A stretch of 62,964 nt of DNA from Pelagibacteraceae bacterium (GCA_002705265.1 PAHR01000001.1:1-62964), one strand, 5' to 3'; counted from the stretch's first letter, positions 47,711 through 56,771 are shown. Notes: generated from the sequence alone by a model not told the origin. A program made the numbers and translations.

Positions 47711-48693
47711 ATCTGTTTATAATATTCATTTTTGTATGCTTGAGATTTAATATTTTTTTCAGATCTTCTTGCTTTTGTAAAAGCATTATCTATAGATACA
47801 TAATTATTTTTTTCTATTCTTTGAATTTTTAGCATACCTCCATTAATTTTTTTGGATAGAAAATTTTTCATTTTAATTAATGGATCTTTACTTATCATAG
47901 TATTTGTAATTTTTTTATTTCTATAGTTAAGATCATCATCATAATTCGGTCCACAATGCTCCCTCCATCTGTAATTTGAAAATTCTAAAAAATAAGGTTT
48001 TTTAAATTTTTTAATGTATTTAATTGCATTATCAAAAGATTTATAGATTTGATCAATATTATTACCATCACAATATGAAGATTTAACACCAATTGATTGT
48101 GCTAATTTGTATATTTTTCTTCTATCTGGTTGTCTAACTTTTAACGAAGAGTAGACTGAATATTGGTTATTTTCACAAACAAATAATGTCGGAATGCTTT
48201 TTACCGCTGCAAAATTTAGCGACTCATAAAAAACACCTTCTTCAGTAGCGCCATCACCCAAAAACACAATACTTATATTTTTTGTTTTTTTGTTTTTAAA
48301 TTTATAACCTAATCCTAAACCAACTGGGATACTATTGCCAACTATAGCCGAAGATCCCATAAATCCTGCTTTAGTATCTATTAAATGCATAGAACCTCCT
48401 TTGCCTTTTGAGCAACCAAAACTTTTTCCATACAGCTCTGCAACAAAATCATTTAATGACCCACCTTTTGCTATGTAATGAGCGTGTGCTCTATGTGTGC
48501 TAACGCATAAATCTTTTTTATCTAAAAATAAAGATAAAACTGAAGGAACCGCTTCTTGCCCAATTGATAAGTGAGTTGGGCATCTAATTTCTTGCTTAGG
48601 GTACTCTGCTACTATTCTTTCTTCTGTTGCCCTTATAAGATGCATCATTGAAAATATTTTATATAATTTTTTTATGTCTATGGAATAAACCAA
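47707..48693 (-). CDS. 2-oxoacid dehydrogenase E1 alpha-like subunit (orphan)
   Basis: 328 residues. CPTHLSIGQEAV (~37-48), STHRAHAHYIAKGG (~65-78), GKGGSMHL near residue 95 and the TPP motif GDGATEEGVF...ENNQYS near residues 145-178. The best available start is TTG at 48693, which overlaps the methyltransferase gene by 16 bases. With the beta subunit it forms a decarboxylating TPP enzyme, but no E2/E3 partners are present. Probably delivers an acyl or hydroxyalkyl unit to a sugar or its amine. Confidence 0.83.
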   Translation of the reverse strand: MVYSIDIKKLYKIFSMMHLIRATEERIVAEYPKQEIRCPTHLSIGQEAVPSVLSLFLDKKDLCVSTHRAHAHYIAKGGSLNDFVAELYGKSFGCSKGKGGSMHLIDTKAGFMGSSAIVGNSIPVGLGLGYKFKNKKTKNISIVFLGDGATEEGVFYESLNFAAVKSIPTLFVCENNQYSVYSSLKVRQPDRRKIYKLAQSIGVKSSYCDGNNIDQIYKSFDNAIKYIKKFKKPYFLEFSNYRWREHCGPNYDDDLNYRNKKITNTMISKDPLIKMKNFLSKKINGGMLKIQRIEKNNYVSIDNAFTKARRSEKNIKSQAYKNEYYKQI

Positions 48694-49331
48694 TAATAAT
48701 CCCCATTAAAATTGTTTGATTTAAAAAAATCAATCCAGTCCTCAACTGACATTATAGTTTTAGCTGTCAAATTCCATTTCATCATTCTTTCTTTTTCTTC
48801 GTTATTCCTGTAAGCATCAACAGTAATAAATGAATTTTTCTTAGTAACCCTTTCTATTTCTTTTAGAGATATACCACAGTCTTTTAATTCCAAGTTATGA
48901 ATTGTATTAATCGAAATAACTAGATCAAAAGTATTGTCTTCAAAAGGTAGTGACTTAGCATCACCAACTATTAAATTTTCTCTTACTTCTTCCTTTGAGT
49001 TTTCAATAGCATATCGAGAAATATCTAATCCTTTTAAAATAAAATTATTGTTATACTGTTTAAAATCAAAAAGCATAAAACCCTTAGCGCATCCTACATC
49101 AAGTATTTTTGACCCATTTTTTAAATTATAGAAATTAACAAAATCTGGAATTACATTTTCCCAAAATTTTGAGTTATAAGCAAAACCACCATAACCGTGT
49201 TTTCGATCTCCATCAAAAAATTCTTTACCAAATTTTCTTGCTATGGCCCTAACTTCTGATGTTGTTCCCATAGATCTTTCGTCAAGATTTCTTTTAGATT
49301 TAGGGTAATTTTTTAAAAGATCAATTTCCAT
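48678..49331 (-). CDS. class I SAM methyltransferase (Methyltransf_11-like)
   Basis: 217 residues. ILDVGCAKGFMLFDF (~75-89) is the SAM loop, GLDISRYAIENSK (~99-111) the acidic strand, and DLVISINTIHNLEL near residue 137 the post-motif. The N-terminus HGYGGFAYNSKFWEN is shared by small methyltransferases in glycan loci. First gene of the minus-strand operon with E1 alpha/beta, the aminotransferase, the C-methyltransferase, SDR and TPP enzyme. Confidence 0.8.
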   Translation of the reverse strand: MEIDLLKNYPKSKRNLDERSMGTTSEVRAIARKFGKEFFDGDRKHGYGGFAYNSKFWENVIPDFVNFYNLKNGSKILDVGCAKGFMLFDFKQYNNNFILKGLDISRYAIENSKEEVRENLIVGDAKSLPFEDNTFDLVISINTIHNLELKDCGISLKEIERVTKKNSFITVDAYRNNEEKERMMKWNLTAKTIMSVEDWIDFFKSNNFNGDYYWFIP

Positions 49332-49461
49332 AAGATATAATCATTATATAATTAAGCATTTATAACTGATTGAGCAAGAAATATATCTTTAATTATTTAA
49401 TATTTAAAAACTTTAATATATAAAGTTATTTCTTAGTAAAGTTTATGTTGAGTTTATTACA
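49332..49461. promoter_or_regulatory. divergent region driving the branched-sugar operon and the kinase-nucleotidyltransferase
   Basis: The largest real intergenic gap in the variable part, 130 bases. It faces the long minus operon (to 39700) and the plus gene at 49462. It has a TATAAT at 49336-49341 on the plus strand and many TATA-rich stretches, but I cannot pick a reliable -35/-10 pair. Confidence 0.35.
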
Positions 49462-50871
49462 ATGATATCTTTTATATCCGGCAATTTTCAAATTATTCAT
49501 TCAGGGCATCTTAGGTTATTTAAATTTGCAAGACAATTTTCTGACAAACTGGTGGTAGGTATATATGCTGATAAAAATATTTATAGTAATAAAAAAGCCC
49601 TAAGTTCAAGTATTAAAGTTTTAAAAAATAGTCCGTATGTAGATGAAGTTGTTACTATAAGAGGTAATATAATTAAAGTTCTTAGTCAAATTAAACCAAA
49701 TTTTATAGTAAAAGGATATGAACATTCAACAAAAAAAAATATTGAAGATAAATATGTTAGTATTAATAAAAATAAATGTAAGTTAATATTTAGTTCTGGT
49801 GTTTTAGAAAATTTAGAAAATACTAATTCAACAAATGTAAATAATGATCTAAAAATAAAACATGATCATTCTTTTATAAAAAAAAATAAATTATCTCAAA
49901 AAAACCTTAATAAAATAATTGATAATTTTAATAAGTTAAGGGTTTGCGTTATTGGTGAAATTATAGAAGATAAATATGAAGAATATTCAGTTTTGGGACT
50001 TTCTCAAGAAGATCCTACTGTTGTTTTAAGTTCCATTGGTAACTCTTCTTATGTTGGTGGCGCAGCTATAGTAGCATCTCATGCAAGCGGGTTAGGTTCA
50101 AAAACATCATTAATAAGCTTATACAATAAAATGGATGATAGTAATTTTTTAAAAAAATTACTTGATTATAAAGTAGAAACCATATTATTTGATGACAACA
50201 CTCGAAAAAATATTAAGAAAAAAAGATTGAGAGCTGAAGGTAAGACTCTACTTAGAATTAATGAAGTCAATAACCATTTTATTAATAAAAAAATAGAGAA
50301 TGAAATAGTTAAGTCTTTTTCCTTACTTTCCAAGCAAATTGATGTTCTAATTTTTTCTGATTTTAATTATGGGCTATTGCCTAAATCTTTAATTAAAAAA
50401 ATAATTAAAATTGCTAGACAAAAAAAAATATTTGTTGCAGTAGATAGTCAAATATCATCTCAATTCGGTGATATCACAAGATATCAAAATATAGATTTTT
50501 TATCGCTAACTGAACACGAAGTTAGAAAATCTATTAATAATGAATATGATGGCTTAATTGAAATTATGAATAAATTACAAAAAAAAGTTAATACAAAATA
50601 CTTTAATCTTAAGCTCGGTGCAGCAGGTTCCATAATATACGATTTTAAAAACTATAATTCTGCAACTCTAAATTCATTAAACAAAAATCCCTTAGATATA
50701 TCTGGAGCAGGGGACTCAATGTTAGTTGTAGCTAGTTTAGCTTTAGCGAGTGGCTCTAATCCAAGTGAAGCTGCATATTTAGGAGCTTTATCAGCGGCTT
50801 TGCAAATTTCTAGAACTGGCAATATACCCTTAGATTTGAAATTATTAAAAAAAGTTTTAAAAAATATTTAA
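49462..50871 (+). CDS. bifunctional nucleotidyltransferase-kinase with domain order opposite to HldE
   Basis: 469 residues. Residues 1 to about 130 are a cytidylyltransferase-like domain (GNFQIIHSGHL with HSGH at 13-16, GIYADK near residue 33, KGYEHS near residue 88, and NSTNVNNDL, like HldE's STTNIVNKI, near residue 123). Residues ~150-465 are a PfkB-type sugar kinase (VIGEIIEDKY, SYVGGAAIVA, and the anion-hole/catalytic DISGAGD at 412-418). HldE (RfaE) has the kinase first and the nucleotidyltransferase second; here the order is reversed. With GmhA and HddC-like genes in the window, a heptose phosphate is the likely substrate. Confidence 0.82.
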   Translation: MISFISGNFQIIHSGHLRLFKFARQFSDKLVVGIYADKNIYSNKKALSSSIKVLKNSPYVDEVVTIRGNIIKVLSQIKPNFIVKGYEHSTKKNIEDKYVSINKNKCKLIFSSGVLENLENTNSTNVNNDLKIKHDHSFIKKNKLSQKNLNKIIDNFNKLRVCVIGEIIEDKYEEYSVLGLSQEDPTVVLSSIGNSSYVGGAAIVASHASGLGSKTSLISLYNKMDDSNFLKKLLDYKVETILFDDNTRKNIKKKRLRAEGKTLLRINEVNNHFINKKIENEIVKSFSLLSKQIDVLIFSDFNYGLLPKSLIKKIIKIARQKKIFVAVDSQISSQFGDITRYQNIDFLSLTEHEVRKSINNEYDGLIEIMNKLQKKVNTKYFNLKLGAAGSIIYDFKNYNSATLNSLNKNPLDISGAGDSMLVVASLALASGSNPSEAAYLGALSAALQISRTGNIPLDLKLLKKVLKNI

Positions 50872-50973
50872 AATAATGTTTGCACAATTATTGATATTTA
50901 AGGGTTTTTTATAGTTCACTTTAAAAATTAATTAATCTAATTAAATTAATATTTAAAAAGCTAAGTAAATACA

Positions 50974-52728
50974 ATGTTATCAAAAGTCAAAAAAATAAAA
51001 GAAATCAGTAGCAATAAAACTAAAAAATATTTTTTCTTTTTAATTATAATGATGCTATTAGCTATGATTTTTGAAATGATAGGATTAAGCTTAATTTTTC
51101 CTTTAATTAAGCAAATTACGTCAAGTGAACCAAATTTTATTTTAATACAATTACATAATTTAAATTTAATATCTTCTCAAATTTTAAATAGCTCACCTTT
51201 TAAATTAACTCTTTTTACATCATTAATCATTTTTATAGCTTATGCGACAAAAGCAATTATTTCCTCTTTATTAGAATGGCATAAAGCAAAATTTCTTTAT
51301 AAACTACAAGAAGAAATTTCTTTAAAATTATTTTTTTCTTATATTAAAAGTGACTATAAGAGGCATTTAAAAGAAAATTCATCTAACTTAGTAAGAAATA
51401 TTGTAACTGAAAATCAACAATTTGCTGATAATGCTATTTATCCTTTATTAATATTTTTAACAGATTTACTTGTAATAATCGGCATTCTTTTAATACTAAT
51501 AATTTTTGAGCCAATTATAGTAATATCTTGTTTAATTTCAATTTTGGTAATTTCATATGTATATTTAAAGTTTACTAGAAAAAAAAATATTAAATATGGA
51601 GAGCTTAGGCAAAAGTATGAGGGTCTCAAAATTAAATTTTTTAACGAAGGTATAGGAGCTGTAAAAGAATTAAAAATTTTAGGTTCTGAAAAAGGTTTTT
51701 TTTCAAATTTTAATAGACAGAATGAAGGAATTACACATGTTGGAACTAGACAATCTTTTATTCAAGTATTTCCTCAAATTGGATTAGAGTTTATAGCTAT
51801 ATCTGGAATTGTAGCTGTGTTACTTGTTATTTCTTCAAGAAATTTAAATCTTACAGAAATTATACCTTTAATGGGGGTAATTGTAGCAGCAATTTTTCGC
51901 TTAATACCAGCTTTTTATAGAATGATTAATTGCTATGTAAGGATTAGGTTTGCTGCTCCTGTGGTAGATTTAATGCATTCAGAAATTTTGTACAAAAATG
52001 AAAAAAATAATACAAATCAAAAAGATAGATTTGAATTTAAAGATATATTATCTCTTAAAAATATTAATTATTCTTACTATAACTCTAAATATATTTTTAA
52101 AGATTTTAACTTAGATATTCCTTTAAATAAGTGGGTAGCTGTAAAAGGTGAAACAGGATCAGGAAAATCTACATTAATTGATATTATATTAGGTTTATTA
52201 AAGACTGAGTCAGGAAATATTCTCCTAAATAAAAAAGAAGTTTATATTTATGAAAATCAAAATTGGTTAAATAATTTTTCTTATGTACCTCAAAATATAT
52301 TCCTTATTGATGGAACTATTAAAGATAATATTATATTTGATTTTGATAATTCAAATTTTGATAAAAACAAACTTAATTTATCTATTGAAGTATCACAGTT
52401 AAAAGAATTCATAAATACCCTTGATTTAGGCTTAGAAACTATAGTTGGAGAAAGAGGTATAAAATTATCTGGGGGACAGAAACAGAGGATTGGAATAGCA
52501 AGAGCAATTTATAATATAAAAGAAATTATGATTATGGATGAAGCAACTAACGCCTTAGATGAAGTCACAGAAAAAAAATTATTAAAAGCACTTAAATTGA
52601 ATTTCTATGAAAATTCATTTATTTTTATTTCTCATCGTAAAGAGACCATTGATTTTTGTGACCATAAAATAGAAATTTTTAAAAAAGGTATAGGATCAGA
52701 AGCAATAGTCAGAGGAATTTCAAATTAA
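50974..52728 (+). CDS. ABC transporter, fused membrane and ATPase domains (PglK/MsbA-like)
   Basis: 584 residues, with five to six membrane helices in the first ~325 and an ATPase after that. Walker A GETGSGKST near residue 392, Q-loop SYVPQN near residue 437, canonical signature LSGGQKQR near residue 502, Walker B IMIMDEATNALD near residue 522 and the switch His in FISHRKE. Similar in plan to PglK-type lipid-linked oligosaccharide flippases. It is a second ABC flippase candidate beside 18385-19992, which has a degenerate signature. Confidence 0.85.
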   Translation: MLSKVKKIKEISSNKTKKYFFFLIIMMLLAMIFEMIGLSLIFPLIKQITSSEPNFILIQLHNLNLISSQILNSSPFKLTLFTSLIIFIAYATKAIISSLLEWHKAKFLYKLQEEISLKLFFSYIKSDYKRHLKENSSNLVRNIVTENQQFADNAIYPLLIFLTDLLVIIGILLILIIFEPIIVISCLISILVISYVYLKFTRKKNIKYGELRQKYEGLKIKFFNEGIGAVKELKILGSEKGFFSNFNRQNEGITHVGTRQSFIQVFPQIGLEFIAISGIVAVLLVISSRNLNLTEIIPLMGVIVAAIFRLIPAFYRMINCYVRIRFAAPVVDLMHSEILYKNEKNNTNQKDRFEFKDILSLKNINYSYYNSKYIFKDFNLDIPLNKWVAVKGETGSGKSTLIDIILGLLKTESGNILLNKKEVYIYENQNWLNNFSYVPQNIFLIDGTIKDNIIFDFDNSNFDKNKLNLSIEVSQLKEFINTLDLGLETIVGERGIKLSGGQKQRIGIARAIYNIKEIMIMDEATNALDEVTEKKLLKALKLNFYENSFIFISHRKETIDFCDHKIEIFKKGIGSEAIVRGISN

Positions 52729-53941
52729 TAAATTTCTATACATAAGTTATGACGGTCTACATGATAATTTAGGCCACTCACAAATAATTCCTTATATAAA
52801 AATTATTAACAAAAATCTAAATAATAAATTTTATGTAATATCTTTTGAAAAAAAAAAAAATATAAATAAAACAGACGATTTATTTAAAGATTATAATATA
52901 GAATGGATTAAATTAAGTTTTACAAAAAATATTTTCCCTCTTATTAAAATATTAGATTTAATAAAATTAATTTCTAAATCAATTTACATTGTATATAAAT
53001 ATAAAATACAAATAGTTCATTGTCGCGGTCACGTTTCAGCATTATCTGGTTTAATTTGCAAATTAATATTTAAAACAAAATTTATTTTTGATTGTAGAAG
53101 TTTTTGGGTTGATGAAAGATTTGATGATGGTAAATGGAATAAAAGCAAGTATGTAAATAAAATTGCTTATTTTTTTTTTAAATATTTAGAAAAAAAATTT
53201 TTTAAAAATAGTGATCATAATATTATTCTAACAAATAAAGCAAAAGAATATTTGATATCAAATAAATCTTGTGATCCTAATTTAATTTCTGTAATACCTT
53301 GTTGTGCTGATTATGATAAATTTAATATTTCTGACTCAGATTCAATTGATAAAATTAAAAATCAATACGGCATAAATAAAAACGATATTGTTTTTGGTTA
53401 TTTTGGATCTTTATCACCCCTATATATGACAGATAAGATGATTAATTTTTTCAAAACATTTAAGAAATCTTTTAAAAATTCAAAATTTATGGTTTTTACT
53501 GACAATAATGATTTCTTTAATAGCAACATTGATTTAAAAAAATTTTTACTGGAAAAAAGCTTAATAGTTAAGACTTTAAACAAAGAGGAAATACCTAGTC
53601 ATTACAATATATGTAATTTTACTCTCAGTTTTATATCTAATAGTAAAGCGAGGATAGCTACTTCACCAACTAAAATAGCAGAATCTTTGGCTTGTGGCAT
53701 ACCCGTGATTTGTAACCAAAATATTGGAGACTTAGATAGCTTTATATCAAAATATTATGATTTTGGATTAATTAACGCTAATAATGATAATAATTTTCAT
53801 ACTGTAATTAGTAATATTCAATACATTATTTCTTTATCTAAGGATAAAATTAGAAATCTTTCAAAATTAGATTTAGATTTAAATATAGCCAAAAAAAAAT
53901 ACATTCATGTTTATAAAAGTTTAATTAATGAAAAAGACTAA
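52724..53941 (+). CDS. glycosyltransferase family 4, probable ATT start
   Basis: The open frame extends well upstream of the first TTG at 53252 and encodes a full GT4 N-terminal domain. The expected N-terminus for this class (x-K-x-L-Y-I-S-Y-D-G-L) begins at ATT 52724, giving NKFLYISYDGLHDNLGHSQIIPY; no ATG, GTG or TTG exists in frame between the upstream TAG and the domain. ATT overlaps the last bases of the ABC gene. IFDCRSFWVDER (~122-133), the C-terminal domain FGYFGSLSPLYMTDKMI and ATSPTKIAESLACGIPVICN (donor site) complete the enzyme, about 405 residues. Confidence 0.8.
   Translation: MNKFLYISYDGLHDNLGHSQIIPYIKIINKNLNNKFYVISFEKKKNINKTDDLFKDYNIEWIKLSFTKNIFPLIKILDLIKLISKSIYIVYKYKIQIVHCRGHVSALSGLICKLIFKTKFIFDCRSFWVDERFDDGKWNKSKYVNKIAYFFFKYLEKKFFKNSDHNIILTNKAKEYLISNKSCDPNLISVIPCCADYDKFNISDSDSIDKIKNQYGINKNDIVFGYFGSLSPLYMTDKMINFFKTFKKSFKNSKFMVFTDNNDFFNSNIDLKKFLLEKSLIVKTLNKEEIPSHYNICNFTLSFISNSKARIATSPTKIAESLACGIPVICNQNIGDLDSFISKYYDFGLINANNDNNFHTVISNIQYIISLSKDKIRNLSKLDLDLNIAKKKYIHVYKSLINEKD
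52848..52860 (+). repeat. 13-A homopolymer within the ATT-start GT4 gene
   Basis: In frame as given (FEKKKNINK). Loss or gain of one A would end the protein early, making this a possible slippage site like the 11-A run at 32839-32849. Confidence 0.85.
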
Positions 53942-55151
53942 TGTTGTAATTTTTAATGGAGGTAGAGGTGCTTCAACTATTATTAAAAATTTAATTTCCT
54001 ATAATCATATAAACCTAACATCTATAGTAAATGCCTATGATGATGGAAAATCAACTGGTGAAATAAGAGATTTTTTTAAAATGTTAGGTCCCTCAGATAT
54101 TAGAAAAGTTCAAAAAATTATGATACCTAAAAATATTAAGGATTATAATTCATTAATTAAAATTTTTGATTATCGTTTTAAAAAAAATGTTAAAAGAAAA
54201 TTATTAATTAATGATTTAAATTCTTTTGCAAATGGATCAAAATTTATTACAAAAAATGTTACTTCAAGTAATGTTAAAATAATTAAAAATCTTCAAAAAT
54301 TTACTGGAATATTTTTAAATGAACTTTCTAAATCTGAGTCAATTAAAAGTAAATTGTTTAATTTTAATGATTGTTCTTTTATGAATTGCATATATGTGGG
54401 TGCTTATTTTTCATTTAATAAAGATCTTGAAAAAGCAATTAATCATATTTCTAAGCTTTTTAATGTGAAGGGTAAAGTATTACTTAATAGTAATGTAAAC
54501 AAAAAACTAGTAGCAATAAGAGAGGATGGAAAAGTCTTAGCAAGTGAAGCTCAAATAGTTGAACTTCGTTCAAATGTTAGATTAGAGCAAATCTATTTAT
54601 TAAATAAATATCCTAATTCTAATGATTTTAAAAACATCAATATTAAAAAGAAAAAAGAGATTTTAAATAGAAGAAGTAAAATAATTAATGCTAGTGCTCA
54701 AGTTATTAAAGCTATTAATCAAAGTAATATAATAATTTATGCTGCTGGCACCCAGCATTCATCTTTATTACCAACTTATTTTTCTAAGGGAATATCTAGC
54801 TCTATAGCAAGAAATAAAAGAGCTATGAAAATTTTTATTACTAATATTGGTGCTGATTTTGAAAATCCCTGTTATATAGCTTCTGAATACTTAAAAAATG
54901 CTTATCGTTATCTTAATCAATCAATAAAGAAAAAATATAAATATAGTGAGTTATTTAGCCAGGTATTTATTAATAATCCATCCCAAGATACAAAAAATAA
55001 TTATGTGAAATATGATAAAGATGGCTTCACTAATATTAACACAAATTTAGTTGTAAAGAAATTTGAGTTGTCAAATAAACCAGGTTTTCATAATGGCAAA
55101 AAAATTGTTGATCAAATATTTTATATGTACAAAAAATTTAAAATTTTATGA
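53928..55151 (+). CDS. CofD/YvcK-family protein
   Basis: 407 residues of the CofD/YvcK (UPF0052) fold. N-terminal FNGGRGASTIIKNL (9-22) matches the GGGTGLSTLLRGL loop; NAYDDGKSTGEIRDFF (~36-51) matches VADDGGSSGRLR; GPSDIRKV near residue 54 matches GPGDIRN; AAGTQHSSLLPTYF near residue 275 corresponds to GPGSLYTSVLPN. CofD transfers a phospholactate group from a GDP-activated donor; YvcK binds UDP-sugars. It overlaps GT4 by 14 bases and GT2 by ATGA, so it belongs to the glycan operon; the specific reaction is unknown. Confidence 0.78.
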   Translation: MKKTNVVIFNGGRGASTIIKNLISYNHINLTSIVNAYDDGKSTGEIRDFFKMLGPSDIRKVQKIMIPKNIKDYNSLIKIFDYRFKKNVKRKLLINDLNSFANGSKFITKNVTSSNVKIIKNLQKFTGIFLNELSKSESIKSKLFNFNDCSFMNCIYVGAYFSFNKDLEKAINHISKLFNVKGKVLLNSNVNKKLVAIREDGKVLASEAQIVELRSNVRLEQIYLLNKYPNSNDFKNINIKKKKEILNRRSKIINASAQVIKAINQSNIIIYAAGTQHSSLLPTYFSKGISSSIARNKRAMKIFITNIGADFENPCYIASEYLKNAYRYLNQSIKKKYKYSELFSQVFINNPSQDTKNNYVKYDKDGFTNINTNLVVKKFELSNKPGFHNGKKIVDQIFYMYKKFKIL

Positions 55152-56050
55152 AAGTTTTAGCGATAATAGTAACTTTTAATAGAAAAAAATTATTAAAGAG
55201 ATGCTTAGATGCTATTCAAAATCAATCTTTACAACCTAATGAAATTCTAGTGGTAAACAATGATAGTAATGATGGAACACAAGAATTTTTAAATATAAAT
55301 AAAATTAATCATATAACTCAAAAAAATGTTGGATCTGCTGGTGGCTGGAAAACAGGAATCGACTATGCTTTAAAATTTCAATTTGACGGGGTTTGGATGA
55401 TGGATGATGATGGTTATCCTGAAAAAAATGCTTTAAAAATTCTTATTGAAAATCTTAATTCAAGTATTTCTTGTATATCTTCAGTGGTTATCAATGAAGA
55501 TGATAAAAATACTTTTACTTTTCCATACCCAATTTTAAATAATAGAAACTATCCTAAAATATTTGCTTTAAAAAGAAAAATTAAAACTTTATCCAATTTT
55601 AAGATAGAATATAAAGATAACTTTTACCCATACGCACAGTTATTTAACGGATCTTTAATTGATACTAATTTTATTAGAGAAATTGGAAATATAAATTTTA
55701 ATTATTATATATTTGGTGATGAAACAGATTTTTTTTATCGACTAAAATCTAAAGGTAAGGTTATATCAATTTTAAATTCAATTCATTATCATCCAAATGT
55801 ATCTAATAGGCCATACAACTTAATTAAAATTTATTATTATCTTAAGAATTCTATAATAATTAATAACAAATATATGGATTTTCCTATTACAAGATCTATT
55901 TTAAATATTATTGCAATTATTTTTAGAACTGCTGCAAGAAATGGAATATTTTATATAGTCAGTATTTTATTAGGGAAAAAAAAATTCTTTTTTTATAAGG
56001 CAATTATGAGAGGGTTTAAGGGCAAGTTAGCCAAAGATTTTGATGATTAA
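55148..56050 (+). CDS. glycosyltransferase family 2 (rhamnosyl/galactofuranosyl-type)
   Basis: 300 residues. IIVTFNRKKLLKRCLDAI (~6-23), VVNNDSNDGTQEFL near residue 35, NVGSAGGWKTGIDYA near residue 61, and the metal-binding WMMDDDGYP (~85-93). This GT2 subgroup (DDD motif, AGG stretch) is typical of rhamnosyl and galactofuranosyl transferases. Both edges overlap neighbours (ATGA upstream, 11 bases downstream). Confidence 0.85.
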   Translation: MKVLAIIVTFNRKKLLKRCLDAIQNQSLQPNEILVVNNDSNDGTQEFLNINKINHITQKNVGSAGGWKTGIDYALKFQFDGVWMMDDDGYPEKNALKILIENLNSSISCISSVVINEDDKNTFTFPYPILNNRNYPKIFALKRKIKTLSNFKIEYKDNFYPYAQLFNGSLIDTNFIREIGNINFNYYIFGDETDFFYRLKSKGKVISILNSIHYHPNVSNRPYNLIKIYYYLKNSIIINNKYMDFPITRSILNIIAIIFRTAARNGIFYIVSILLGKKKFFFYKAIMRGFKGKLAKDFDD

Positions 56051-56771
56051 ATTTAAATTATTAATTCCTGCTGCAGGGAAAGGAACTCGTTCTAAACTTA
56101 ATTATCCAAAAACATTATATCCTGTAGACGGAACACCAATTATTTTAAGAATTATTAATAATTTTTCTAATTATGATAATTATCCTTCAGTAGTAGTAAG
56201 TCCAGATGGATGCAATCAGATAAAAGATGTATTAAAACAACAAAAAATAAATTTTGAGTTGATTCTTCAAGAAGAACCAAAAGGAATGGGCAATGCTGTA
56301 TTAACTTTTAAGAAATCAAAGTTTTATAAAAATGTTGATAATATAATTTTAGTTTGGGGTGATATTCCGTTTCTTAATAAAAATACTATAGAAGATACTA
56401 TTAAAAGACATGAAGTTAATAAAAATGATTTTACTTTCCCAACTTACTTTTCTAAATCTGCTTATACTATTTTGGAAAGAGACGATCAGGGTTCAATTTT
56501 AAATGTTTTAGAAACAAGAGAAAATCCCAGCATCACATCTGTTTCGGGTGAGAGAGAAATTGGTTTTTTTATTTTCAAATCAGATCTTGTTCTAGATTTT
56601 CTTCAAAAGAACCTTGATAACAAGATAACTACTTCAACAAAAGAGCATGGATTTTTATATATAATTAAACATTTAGTTGACAAGGGATATAGGGTTGAGG
56701 GATTACCTATAGCTAAAGAAGAGGATTGTATTTCACTAAACAAAATTGAAGATTTAGATCAAAATATTTAA
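56040..56771 (+). CDS. NTP-transferase (GlmU N-terminal-like)
   Basis: 243 residues, a lone GlmU-like uridylyltransferase domain without the left-handed beta-helix acetyltransferase. LLIPAAGKGTRSKLNYPKTLYPV (7-29) is the nucleotide loop; QEEPKGMGNAVL near residue 80 and VWGDIPFL near residue 104 (metal Asp) are GlmU-type. The later residues GEREIGFFIFK near residue 177 are also conserved in that family. It probably makes an NDP-sugar for this glycan or an NDP-activated substituent used by the nearby CofD-like protein. Confidence 0.8.
   Translation: MMIKFKLLIPAAGKGTRSKLNYPKTLYPVDGTPIILRIINNFSNYDNYPSVVVSPDGCNQIKDVLKQQKINFELILQEEPKGMGNAVLTFKKSKFYKNVDNIILVWGDIPFLNKNTIEDTIKRHEVNKNDFTFPTYFSKSAYTILERDDQGSILNVLETRENPSITSVSGEREIGFFIFKSDLVLDFLQKNLDNKITTSTKEHGFLYIIKHLVDKGYRVEGLPIAKEEDCISLNKIEDLDQNI

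Noticed and set aside
46655-48693. Core pyruvate dehydrogenase E1
   Set aside because: No E2 or E3 gene nearby and all neighbours are sugar-modification genes.
49332-49461. 5S rRNA or tRNA in the larger gaps
   Set aside because: The gaps are too short or too AT-rich and show no rRNA-like or cloverleaf sequence.
53252-53941. Short GT gene starting at TTG 53252
   Set aside because: The same frame is open and GT4-like for another 176 codons upstream; I take 52724 as the start.
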